A stretch of DNA of 64,000 nt, from the NCBI GenBank assembly GCA_963810555.1, contig CAWENX010000009.1, positions 620,001 through 684,000 of the forward strand. The letters are read 5' to 3'. The stretch's first letter is position 1; every line of letters begins with the position of its first letter. This document shows, one piece after another, positions 52,418-60,054 of this stretch. Source of the DNA: G963677325 sp963810555 (lineage in GTDB: Bacteria > Bacteroidota > Bacteroidia > Bacteroidales > Prolixibacteraceae). The notes below the pieces were generated by a model, which made no database searches, was not told where the DNA came from, and saw only the letters and a list, made by a program, of their open reading frames with translations. Position numbers and translations under genes: made by a program.

Positions 52418-53152
52418 TCAATTGTATGTGATAAGACGTAAAATATTACGTCTCTGATTTCCCTCTTCAGTTTCCGTTCTCCCGTCTCCGGTTTCCGTTC
52501 TCCGTTCTTCGTTCTCCCAAAACCTGTTCCCTTTATAAAATTCAATGGTATGCTTTTTAATGTCCAGAACAAGTTTTGAATGCAGTACCACTCCTGTAGT
52601 GTTTGCAAGCCTGTTTTTTACGGTATAATAATCAACGGCATTTATCAGTCCCTGATCATATTTTTTCTGGGCGGCCTGAAAAGCATGTTTATCAGCCGCG
52701 AGTTGTTTTTTGGCTTGCTCAAGTTCCTGCCATGAGGCAGACAATTCGTTGCAATCTTTTTCAATGGTGTACTGAAGTGTCTGTTTTGCAAGTTCAAGCC
52801 TCTTTTGTGCCTGCTCTGAAGATATCTTAGCCCTTCGGACATCAAACCTGGCCGCATTTCTTCCAAACAGGGGAATCGTTAAGGACGCTCCAAGGTATTG
52901 ATTCTGATTGTTTTTAATCTGTGTATCGAATGCTATAACATGATGGTTTTGATCCTGATTGGTCTCATAATAGCCGGTATTATAGGCAGCCGATAAATTG
53001 ATCCATGGCAAATAGCCGGCTCTTCGGATACCTACATTCTTTTTGCTGGCAAGCCATTCATTATTTGCGGACAGGATATAGGGCGACCATACCGAATAGT
53101 GAAGATAGAGTTCTTCAGGGTCCTCTCCGGCAAAGGATTCGCCGATATTCAT
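52418..53152 (-). CDS. TolC-family outer membrane efflux protein, C-terminal half (frameshifted)
   Basis: 245 codons covering the second TolC repeat: NNEWLASKKNVGIRRAGYLP, then SAAYNTGYYE, LGASLTIPLFGRNAARFDVR and the helical stretch ending KKYDQGLINAVDYYTVKNRL, typical of outer membrane efflux proteins. The start at 53152 is not natural: it overlaps the first half in another frame. The last 35 codons (ERRTETGDGRTETE... and NQRRNILRLITYN) are read from a G/A-rich repeat and an AGACG palindrome, so repeats have extended the C-terminus. Confidence 0.85.
   Translation of the reverse strand: MNIGESFAGEDPEELYLHYSVWSPYILSANNEWLASKKNVGIRRAGYLPWINLSAAYNTGYYETNQDQNHHVIAFDTQIKNNQNQYLGASLTIPLFGRNAARFDVRRAKISSEQAQKRLELAKQTLQYTIEKDCNELSASWQELEQAKKQLAADKHAFQAAQKKYDQGLINAVDYYTVKNRLANTTGVVLHSKLVLDIKKHTIEFYKGNRFWENEERRTETGDGRTETEEGNQRRNILRLITYN
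52434..52453. repeat. AGACG-type palindrome at the 3' end of the TolC gene
   Basis: AGACGTAA (52434-52441) and TTACGTCT (52446-52453) form a perfect 8-bp inverted repeat around four bases. It supplies the last codons of the TolC frame. Confidence 0.7.
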
Positions 53153-53852
53153 TCATTTCCGGCATTGAGAGGTTAATTTCCCTGCTATCCGGAAGATTCA
53201 TTGCTTTTCTTAGGTTAATGTTTGAAGCCTCAATATTATTGGAAGTTTGAACACAAAAAAGAATATCCTTCTCAAGATTGGCTTTTACTTCAAGCAGATC
53301 AGTTTCCGCTTTTAATCCGGCATCGATCAGTTTTTGTGTCTTTTTCACATTTAATTCAGAAAGGTCTTTCTGTTCATTGGCAATTGTTAACAAAGCCTCG
53401 TAGTATGTAACATTATAAAACGCATTCATTACCTCAAAGGCCAGATCATCTGTCTCTTTTATCCTGCTGTTGCTGGCCGATTCTTTCCGGAATTTCTGAT
53501 AACGTATCTGATTTTGAAGCATAAATCCGTGAAACAGCTCCATGCCGGCTCCCACACCATAAGAATTATTGAAAAAAGAGGTATTGATAATTGTGTTTGT
53601 ATTGGGATCAACTGACTTTCCGTAATTCATGCCCGCGTTAGATCCTGCACTAATACCCGGAAGCAGGTTCCATTTCGACTGCCGGTAGTTTAGTACTTCA
53701 GTCCTTTCATTCAGCAAGGCATCCTGTATCTGAAGATTATTCTTTATGGCATAGTTGATGCAATCATTCAGTGACCATTTCTCCTGTGCCCTCAAATGGA
53801 AGCACAGGTTTATGATCACTATAAGAAGAACAACTTTTTCCCGGATTCTCAT
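53115..53852 (-). CDS. TolC-family outer membrane efflux protein, N-terminal half (frameshifted)
   Basis: 245 residues: a signal peptide (KVVLLIVIINLCFHLRAQ), then WSLNDCINYAIKNNLQIQDA, the usual start of TolC proteins, a beta region LLPGISAGSNAGMNYGKSVD, and long helices to SREINLSMPEMNE. After that the frame is lost. The duplicated 4-mer in AAATGAATGAATATC accounts for it: removing one ATGA would restore MPEMNIGESFAGEDPEEL. The product would form the outer-membrane channel for the ABC permeases. First gene of the sigma-54-driven operon. Confidence 0.88.
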   Translation of the reverse strand: MRIREKVVLLIVIINLCFHLRAQEKWSLNDCINYAIKNNLQIQDALLNERTEVLNYRQSKWNLLPGISAGSNAGMNYGKSVDPNTNTIINTSFFNNSYGVGAGMELFHGFMLQNQIRYQKFRKESASNSRIKETDDLAFEVMNAFYNVTYYEALLTIANEQKDLSELNVKKTQKLIDAGLKAETDLLEVKANLEKDILFCVQTSNNIEASNINLRKAMNLPDSREINLSMPEMNEYRRILCRRGP

Positions 53853-53878
53853 GAATTAAATTTTCAATGTTCAATGTA

Positions 53879-53900
53879 GAGACGTGGCGTACCGCGTCTC
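53879..53900. repeat. Imperfect AGACG-type palindrome in the tolC leader
   Basis: GAGACG and CGTCTC arms flank a partly paired core. It lies between the sigma-54 promoter and the tolC start, so it would be part of the transcript leader. Confidence 0.55.
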
Positions 53901-53907
53901 CACTGTA

Positions 53908-53925
53908 ATGCCAGAATAGTGCCAA
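53908..53925 (-). promoter_or_regulatory. Sigma-54 promoter of the tolC-adaptor-ABC operon
   Basis: On the minus strand TTGGCACTATTCTGGCAT has GG at -24 and GC at -12 separated by exactly 10 bases, as in the consensus TGGCAC-N5-TTGCA, with one mismatch in the -12 box. The expected start is about 45 nt before the tolC ATG. The adjacent genes encode an NtrC-like activator and its kinase. Confidence 0.75.
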
Positions 53926-54012
53926 AAATACGATCACATTGATTTTTAATGATTTAAATCGAAAGCTGCCGGATTAAATCCTTCCGTTGTGTTAAAAAAA
54001 TAGACGAATGAT

Positions 54013-54029
54013 TGTCTAAAAATTAGACA
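54013..54029. promoter_or_regulatory. Candidate NtrC-type activator binding site
   Basis: TGTCTAAAAATTAGACA is a perfect 7-bp inverted repeat around AAA. A further TAGAC half-site lies at 54001-54005. It lies about 90-105 bp upstream of the sigma-54 promoter and directly before the -33 box of the regulator's own promoter, so one bound dimer could act on both. Confidence 0.55.
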
Positions 54030-54034
54030 GTTTT

Positions 54035-54066
54035 TTTGTTATTTCATAAATTAGCAGCTAATTTTG
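54035..54066 (+). promoter_or_regulatory. Housekeeping promoter of the NtrC-like regulator
   Basis: TTTG at 54035-54038, a 20-base spacer and TAATTTTG at 54059-54066, both exact matches. The predicted start falls at about 54072-54074, right at the ATG, so the mRNA may be leaderless. Confidence 0.6.
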
Positions 54067-54073
54067 AGAAAAA

Positions 54074-54838
54074 ATGGCAAAAGGAAATATTCTCATAGTT
54101 GATGACAATAAGAGCATCTTAAATGCCCTCGATATCCTTTTGGCCCCTGAATTTCAGAACATCACCACCATCAGCGATTCAAACCTGATCCCCGCTGAAC
54201 TGAGAAAAGATGATTACAACCTGGTTATCCTCGACATGAATTTCAAGGCGGGAATCAACACAGGGAATGAAGGAATTTACTGGCTCGGCCGTATAAGGGA
54301 ATTCAATCCCGATATTTCCGTAGTCATGATCACCGCCTATGGAGATGTTGAACTGACGGTAAAGGCGCTCAAAATGGGTGCAACCGATTTTGTCCTCAAA
54401 CCCTGGGATAATTCAAAATTGCTGGCCACCATACGGTCAGCCATCCTGCTTAATGAGTCCAAGACTGAAGTTAACAAGCTGAAAGAAAAGGAAAAAGGGC
54501 TTAAAAATGTATTTAATCAGGATCAAAAATTCATTATAGGTTCCTCCCCAAAACTGATCAAGGTTCTTAATACTGTTCACAAGGTGGCCAAAACCGATGC
54601 AAATGTTCTTATTTACGGTGAAAATGGCACCGGCAAGGAATTAATTGCACAGGAGATTCACCGCCTGTCCAAACGAAGCGAAGAAATGATGGTCCGGGTT
54701 GATATGGGAGCCATTACCGAAACATTGTTCGAAAGCGAACTCTTCGGCCATGTGAAGGGTTCCTTTACCGATGCAAAGGAAAACCGTCCGGGAAATTTGA
54801 AATCGCCGATAAGGGGACTCTTTTCCTGGACGAAATAG
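54074..54838 (+). CDS. NtrC-family sigma-54 response regulator, N-terminal part (frameshifted)
   Basis: 254 codons: a receiver domain (KGNILIVDDNKSILNALDIL; phospho-acceptor Asp in VILDMN near residue 55; Lys in VLKPWD), a linker, and the start of the AAA+ domain with Walker A GENGTGKELIAQE (about 181). The sigma-54 contact loop reads GSFTDA instead of GAFTGA. The frame is lost after AKENRPGN. One A too few in the run at 54793-54795 explains it. Probable activator of the divergent tolC operon. Confidence 0.88.
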   Translation: MAKGNILIVDDNKSILNALDILLAPEFQNITTISDSNLIPAELRKDDYNLVILDMNFKAGINTGNEGIYWLGRIREFNPDISVVMITAYGDVELTVKALKMGATDFVLKPWDNSKLLATIRSAILLNESKTEVNKLKEKEKGLKNVFNQDQKFIIGSSPKLIKVLNTVHKVAKTDANVLIYGENGTGKELIAQEIHRLSKRSEEMMVRVDMGAITETLFESELFGHVKGSFTDAKENRPGNLKSPIRGLFSWTK

Positions 54839-54867
54839 GCAACCTGCCGATTCATCTCCAGGCCAAA

Positions 54868-55437
54868 TTGCTGACCACAATCCAGAACAGGGAAATCTCG
54901 CGCATCGGCTCAAATAAGCCAATCCCCATCGATATCCGCCTCATATGTGCCACCAACAAAAACCTTGAAGCAATGGTCCGGGAAGGCCTTTTCCGTGAAG
55001 ACCTGCTCTATAGGATCGATACCATTCAGATTGAAGTCCCGCCCCTTCGTGAAAGAGACAACGATATACTGATTCTTGCCGATTTTTTTATCAAAAAATA
55101 CGCTTCAAAGTACAATAAACAGAACATCAGGATCAATCAGCAGGCTCAGGAAAAACTCCTGAAGTACCCCTGGCCGGGAAACATACGCGAATTGCAGCAC
55201 AGCGTCGAGAAAGCGGTTATTCTTTGTGAAACCAATATCTTAAAACCGGAAGATTTTTTCATGCGCCCCTCTTCTTCGGGTCGAAGCCTGAACCCGGAAA
55301 TGACCCTTGAAGAGATGGAAAAACAGATGATTGACCTGGCCCTCGAAAAAAATTCAGGAAACCTTACTGCCACCGCGGATCAGCTTGGCATCACGCGGCA
55401 GACACTTTATAATAAAGTTAAAAAATACGGACTATGA
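54868..55437 (+). CDS. NtrC-family sigma-54 response regulator, C-terminal part (frameshifted)
   Basis: 189 codons continuing the AAA+ domain: AKLLTTIQNREISRIGSNKP, RLICATNKNLEAM (sensor I), GLFREDLLYRIDTIQIEVPP and LRER, and YPWPGNIRELQHSVEKAV. It ends with a Fis-type helix-turn-helix (NLTATADQLGITRQTLYNKV). The residues before the first ATG of this frame already read as Walker B (TLFLDEIGNLPIHLQ, from about 54812), proving that both parts were one gene. It overlaps the kinase gene by 4 bases. Confidence 0.88.
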   Translation: MLTTIQNREISRIGSNKPIPIDIRLICATNKNLEAMVREGLFREDLLYRIDTIQIEVPPLRERDNDILILADFFIKKYASKYNKQNIRINQQAQEKLLKYPWPGNIRELQHSVEKAVILCETNILKPEDFFMRPSSSGRSLNPEMTLEEMEKQMIDLALEKNSGNLTATADQLGITRQTLYNKVKKYGL

Positions 55438-56783
55438 TCAGCAGAAGTCTTTACATTCAGATCATTTTCAGGGTATTAACAATTGTATTGCTTGCCCTGG
55501 GTGCAGGATATGTCCTTGCTGTAAAAGGACCGGTAATAATTGCAGCGGGATGCCTGATTATTGAAATCCCTGTGATCATTAACCTGATCAGTTATTTAAA
55601 TTCCACGAACCGGAAAATAAGCTATTTCCTCGAATCGGTTCAAAATGACGATTCGACGCTCTTACTTCCGGCCAATGTAAGAAACAAGTCTGCCCGCGAA
55701 TTATTCCGGGGTCTGAATAAAATCAATGACCAGATTAAACAGCTTAAAATCAAAAACCATCAGCGCGATCAATACTTTCAGACCTTGCTTGAACAGGTTC
55801 CGACCGGAATTGTAACCTACAATAAGGAGGGATTTGTTCATCATGTCAACTCCGCGGCAAAAAAAATGCTGTCAGTCGATGTGCTCACCCATATCAAACA
55901 ACTGGAACGGCTCAATCAGGATCTTTTTCTGGCCGTACTGAATATAAAACCATTGGAACAAAAGATGGTTTCATTGACAAACGGACACGGGAAAAATGAA
56001 CTTTCCCTCAAAGCAGCCTCATTCAAAACAAAAGACGACGATCTGACCCTGCTCACCATCCAGGATATACGTAACGAACTGGATGAGAAGGAACTGGATT
56101 CATGGATGAAGCTGATAAGGGTGCTGATGCATGAAATAATGAATTCGATCACTCCCATAACATCCCTTTCGGAATCTCTCTATAACTTCCTTACCAAAGA
56201 CGGACGGCCTTCGCTTCCGGGAGAGGTGGAAAAAGATACCATCGAAAAAACCATCCAGGGACTCAACGTAATAAAGGAGCAGGCCGGAGGATTGATGATG
56301 TTTGTTGAATCCTACAGGAAACTGATGCATCTCCCGAAACCGGATAAAAAATCCTTCTGTGTGGATGATCTGGTAACAAGGATTCAAATATTGTATCATT
56401 CCCTTCCAAACAGCGAAAATGTGCAGTTGACAGTTAAAACAGATCCGCCTGATATGGTTCTCTTTGCCGATCAGAATTTAATTTCCCAGGTCTTGCTGAA
56501 CCTGTTAAAAAATGCCCTCGAAGCCATAGGAAACAAGCCTGACAGCAGGATACGGATACTTGCCGCGCACGCCCCGAATCATGCTCCTGAGATAAGCGTA
56601 ATTGATAATGGCCCAGGTATTCCATCCGAAATCGCGGAACAGATTTTCGTGCCGTTTTTTACAACCCGTGCAAACGGTTCAGGCATCGGTTTAAGCCTTT
56701 CACGGCAGATCATGCGTCTTCATGGCGGAACTCTTCAGGTGCGCTCGGTCGGCAAAGAAACCATGTTTTCAATGATATTTTAG
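55434..56783 (+). CDS. Sensor histidine kinase (NtrB-like) paired with the sigma-54 regulator
   Basis: 449 residues: two N-terminal membrane helices (about 8-28 and 34-53), a short linker, a PAS domain (about 120-220; LLEQVPTGIVTYNKEGFVHH), and an H-box LMHEIMNSITPITSLSE with His near 232. The ATPase domain has the N-box LLNLLKNALEAI, G1 VIDNGPGIP and G2 NGSGIGLSLS. No large periplasmic sensor is present, so the signal is probably sensed in the membrane or cytoplasm. It is translationally coupled to the regulator (ATGA overlap). Confidence 0.93.
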   Translation: MISRSLYIQIIFRVLTIVLLALGAGYVLAVKGPVIIAAGCLIIEIPVIINLISYLNSTNRKISYFLESVQNDDSTLLLPANVRNKSARELFRGLNKINDQIKQLKIKNHQRDQYFQTLLEQVPTGIVTYNKEGFVHHVNSAAKKMLSVDVLTHIKQLERLNQDLFLAVLNIKPLEQKMVSLTNGHGKNELSLKAASFKTKDDDLTLLTIQDIRNELDEKELDSWMKLIRVLMHEIMNSITPITSLSESLYNFLTKDGRPSLPGEVEKDTIEKTIQGLNVIKEQAGGLMMFVESYRKLMHLPKPDKKSFCVDDLVTRIQILYHSLPNSENVQLTVKTDPPDMVLFADQNLISQVLLNLLKNALEAIGNKPDSRIRILAAHAPNHAPEISVIDNGPGIPSEIAEQIFVPFFTTRANGSGIGLSLSRQIMRLHGGTLQVRSVGKETMFSMIF

Positions 56784-56962
56784 TTAAATGTTCCTTAATT
56801 TTCTTTCCAAACGGATAATATAAAATCCTAAAAAATTTGTTTAATAATTTTCTATATTATGGTTATTAGACCTCTTCAAGGAAATACGGAGCAAACACGG
56901 AGCAAAAGCGGAGCAAAACCGGAGCTGGAATTTTGAAGATATTGTTAAATAGAATGTTTTCT

Positions 56963-58207
56963 TTATGAAATCCCCGGCACCTCAGACATTTTCATCACCA
57001 TCAGCCCCTCGGAATTTCTGCTCATCCTGTTATCGAGCGTCTCCTTGCCCCCTTCAACATTATATTCCAGGATCGGACAAAGACTTTCGGGCTGCGATGC
57101 AACACAATGAGGCGCTACCAGCCATGGACTGGTAATATGAGGCACTACTTTTACTCCGGGATAATTTCTCGCCAGATCACAAATCTTCAGCCATTCCGAT
57201 ATCCCTCCGCACCACGTCGGATCACACTGCAAATAATCGATGCATTTCCGGTCCAGAAAGGCCTTAATCGCCCATCTTGTGTAAAAATGCTCTCCCCCGG
57301 CAATCGTTGCCCCTGTTTCCCCCTTGATCCTTGCATAGCCGTCAAGACATTCCGGACAGACCGGCTCTTCAATCCAGAAAGGATGATAAGGCAAAACTGC
57401 TTTGATCAGTTCAATGGAATAATCCGCATCGGCATAATATCTGATGCTGTGATTATCGAACATCAGCTTTGCATCGGGCAATTGTTCGCGCAGCCTTCGT
57501 GCAAGCTCAATATTCTCTTTTAACCCTTCTTTCCCGTCTTTGGCGCTCTTTGTAAAATACCACTTCTGGTAAGTATAGCCCTGATCATAAGCATCCTTTG
57601 CCCTGTGGCAGGCTTCATCCAGTCCGAAGGTTGCTTCCCCCGGCCTCCAGTAGACTGGAACATGATCGCGCTGGGCATTCCCCATAATTCTGTAAGCCGG
57701 CATTTGAAGCAATTTTCCCCTCAAATCCCAAAGAGCAACATCTATGGTACTGAATGCCGCAAAAACCTCTCCTGTCGGAGTATGGCGGTTTCCTCTTTCT
57801 TTATTGGCAATCACCTCCCCGGTCAGAGGATCCCTTCCTTCAGCAAATAATCTTGCTTTCCCCGGATAAATAGCCTCCCAAAGCAATTCGCCGTTAAGAT
57901 TCCTGTCAAGAGGATCTTTTCCGATCAGAAGACCCCTGATTTGGGGAAGATAAGGTTTCAGCTTCGAAAGATCCTGGACGGGACTGCCTGAAAAACTCCC
58001 TGTTGTCCCGTCATTTGCTTCAACGGAAACACCTTTTTCTATTCTGACATCTTTGATAACAACCGGGGATTTGGCCGAATTCCTGCCGATCACATCCGTA
58101 CTGACCGATAAAAGCCCTGTCATCAATATTCCTCCTGTTTTGAGGAACTCCCGCCTGCTTTTCGCTGTTCCGGTTTCTTTCATTATGAATGAGTTTAGGT
58201 TTTTCAT
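56963..58207 (-). CDS. Mandelate racemase/muconate lactonizing enzyme (enolase superfamily) with Tat signal
   Basis: 414 residues. The N-terminus has a twin-arginine signal SRREFLKTGGILMTGLL (about 17-33), so it is exported folded. The barrel shows enolase-superfamily metal and acid/base positions: QKWYF (Lys), FDNHSI (Asp ligand), WIEEPV (Glu ligand), IAGGEH (Glu ligand) and VVPHITSPW (general His). The family covers sugar-acid dehydratases and racemases; the substrate is not deducible. An in-frame ATG at 58183 is an alternative start. It stands alone. Confidence 0.85.
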   Translation of the reverse strand: MKNLNSFIMKETGTAKSRREFLKTGGILMTGLLSVSTDVIGRNSAKSPVVIKDVRIEKGVSVEANDGTTGSFSGSPVQDLSKLKPYLPQIRGLLIGKDPLDRNLNGELLWEAIYPGKARLFAEGRDPLTGEVIANKERGNRHTPTGEVFAAFSTIDVALWDLRGKLLQMPAYRIMGNAQRDHVPVYWRPGEATFGLDEACHRAKDAYDQGYTYQKWYFTKSAKDGKEGLKENIELARRLREQLPDAKLMFDNHSIRYYADADYSIELIKAVLPYHPFWIEEPVCPECLDGYARIKGETGATIAGGEHFYTRWAIKAFLDRKCIDYLQCDPTWCGGISEWLKICDLARNYPGVKVVPHITSPWLVAPHCVASQPESLCPILEYNVEGGKETLDNRMSRNSEGLMVMKMSEVPGIS

Positions 58208-58316
58208 TGCTGAAATTACTTATTATTTTTACATCTTACCAAAATCGAACCGTTTTCAATCATTTTTTAAGAAACAACGAAACATTTTACTCTTTTATTT
58301 TCAAAAACATTGATTT

Positions 58317-58892
58317 ATGGAAAAGATACCTTCAAGAGAAGAAGCCTTTGCTCTCCTGAGCGAATACAATAAAAATGAGAGCCTGATCCGGCACGGCTTA
58401 GCTGTTGAGGCTGTTATGCGTTATTTTGCCGGAAAGACCGGCGAGGATATTGAAAAATGGGGTGTCATCGGCTTGTGTCATGACCTTGACTATGAAAAAT
58501 ATCCGGACCAGCACTGCACAATGACCAAAAAAATACTGGAAGAACACAACTGGCCTGCTGACTATATAAGGGCTGTGATCAGTCACGGCTGGGGAATCTG
58601 TTCCGATGTCGAACCAAAGGAATACCTGGAGAAAATCCTTTTTGCAACGGACGAGCTTACCGGGTTAATTACAGCCTGTGTCTACGTCCGCCCTTCAAGG
58701 AGCATTCTTGATCTGACGGTAAAATCGGTCATGAAGAAATGGAATACACGCACGTTTGCAGCAGGAGCCAACCGCGAGGTGATTGCCAAAGGAGCAGAAA
58801 TGCTTGGCATAAGCATTGAAGACCTCGTCGAAGAGACAATTAATGCTATGCAAAAAAGAGCGGAGATTATAGGCCTTAAAGGAAATCTATGA
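58317..58892 (+). CDS. HD-domain metal-dependent hydrolase
   Basis: 191 residues with the HD motif set: LIRHGLAVEAVMRYFA (first His), LCHDLDYEKYP (the HD pair), VISHGWG, and FATDELTGL (last Asp). Members are metal-dependent phosphohydrolases acting on nucleotides or related phosphates. No extra domain and no neighbour indicating a substrate. The start ATG at 58317 is divergent from the enolase-superfamily gene. Confidence 0.88.
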   Translation: MEKIPSREEAFALLSEYNKNESLIRHGLAVEAVMRYFAGKTGEDIEKWGVIGLCHDLDYEKYPDQHCTMTKKILEEHNWPADYIRAVISHGWGICSDVEPKEYLEKILFATDELTGLITACVYVRPSRSILDLTVKSVMKKWNTRTFAAGANREVIAKGAEMLGISIEDLVEETINAMQKRAEIIGLKGNL

Positions 58893-58895
58893 TTC

Positions 58896-58929
58896 AATTC
58901 GTAATTCGTAATTCGTAATTCGTAATTCG
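58896..58929. repeat. Tandem AATTCGTA repeats
   Basis: About four direct copies of the 8-mer AATTCGTA directly after the HD gene stop. Related ATTCGTA words build the large hairpin at 7346-7438. Confidence 0.75.
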
Positions 58930-58937
58930 AAATTATT

Positions 58938-59318
58938 TTAAAGGCTTTCAATCGGAGTCCGTTCTTTATGATTCATTTTTTTATAATGGGAGGGCGTTAG
59001 TCCTGTGACCTTTTTAAATTGGTTGGAAAGATGGCCCACACTGCTGTAGTTCATTTTATACGAAATCTCCTTTATGCTCAAATCACCGTACATAAGCAGT
59101 TCCTTGACCCTTTCAATCTTATGTGCAATAATAAATTGGTCTATTGTTGTGCCTTTTACCTTCGAAAAAAGGTTTGAAAGATAATTGTAATCATGATTCA
59201 ATTTTCCGCTGATGTATACAGAATACTTTTCTTTGGGAGGTTCTTCAGCATAATGAATCATTTCGACGATTACCCTGATCAGCTTTTCTATCAGTATGGA
59301 CTTCTTATCTTCAATCAA
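58938..59318 (-). CDS. AraC-type regulator, C-terminal part after an in-frame stop
   Basis: 126 codons in the same frame as the upstream piece, directly after its TAA. It contains a linker helix (EDKKSILIEKLIRVIVEMIH) and an AraC-type double helix-turn-helix (YNYLSNLFSKVKGTTIDQFI; IKEISYKMNYSSVGHLSNQF then KKVTGLTPSHYKK). Together with the upstream HMA-like part it forms a well-known fused small regulator of Bacteroidota. One base change (GAA to TAA) would explain the break. Confidence 0.82.
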   Translation of the reverse strand: MIEDKKSILIEKLIRVIVEMIHYAEEPPKEKYSVYISGKLNHDYNYLSNLFSKVKGTTIDQFIIAHKIERVKELLMYGDLSIKEISYKMNYSSVGHLSNQFKKVTGLTPSHYKKMNHKERTPIESL

Positions 59319-59501
59319 TTAAAGACCTGATTTCATCAGAGCGGACTTTAACCGCACACGAATTTCAGATTGAAGAGAAGACTCTGAAATTTCCACCACG
59401 CCCAATTCTGCCGATTTGCAATGAAGACCCAGATTTTCCACTACATCTTTTACAACCATTATACAACGGCTGGAAACCATATTTTGAATGTGCAATTTCA
59501 T
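59319..59501 (-). pseudogene. HMA-like N-terminal part of the broken AraC-type regulator
   Basis: 60 codons: MKLHIQNMVSSRCIMVVKDV then LGLHCKSAELGVVEI, a heavy-metal-associated-like fold. Relatives usually have a CxxC metal motif here; this one has SSRC, with only one Cys. It ends KSALMKSGL-stop, and the same frame continues LIEDKKSIL. Relatives read through with a Glu at this place, so the stop looks like a nonsense mutation. Confidence 0.75.
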
Positions 59502-60054
59502 TTAGCCCTTAATAATAGAATTGAATTTCTATTTTTATGAAACAAAAAGAATTCTCTTTATCCGGGAACAACTATTCAGAATTAACCCCTTTAACCATTG
59601 CATAAGTTAAGAAAAAAAAATATTTTATCCAAAACCAGGCTGACAAAGGAAAATTAATGGTTCTTTCCAGTGATGGCGGCAATTATTTTACCGTGTAAAT
59701 AAGCGTATACAGTGTTGAATTATAGTGTGTAAATGTAAAAAGGACATACCCGGGCGGGTACATCCTTTTACTAAAACAACCTAACTAACTAAACCTATGA
59801 AAAAAAACATTTCAAATATAAGGCATTACAACACTATTGTCAAATAACCTATGTTAAAGTTTACTAAAAATGATCAAAAACAGTGCCAGAATTGTTTTAA
59901 TTCTGAAGCGGAATTAAAAATACGAATATTTGAAGATCGGCAGATTTGAATTTTTTGCAAAAAATCAGCAATTCATCCTTCCCATCTTCCAAAAAATCTT
60001 TATTTTACACTATCAACCGTTAATTGAAATAAGATTCAATAACAATTAATTACT
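59502..60054. other. Gene-free region upstream of fumarase
   Basis: AT-rich. It holds the hairpin and mini-frame described separately at 59738-59847. The remaining sequence shows no gene and no exact promoter match for fumC. Confidence 0.5.
59738..59769 (+). promoter_or_regulatory. Leader-like hairpin followed by a mini open frame
   Basis: AAAAGGA and TCCTTTT plus inner TACCC and GGGTA form a stem with a 2x2 internal loop. It is followed by CTAACTAACTAAACCT and an ATG at 59797 opening a 16-residue frame (MKKNISNIRHYNTIVK, stop at 59845-59847). This arrangement resembles Bacteroidota 5' leaders, but no gene follows directly. It may be an orphan leader or a small RNA. Confidence 0.4.
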
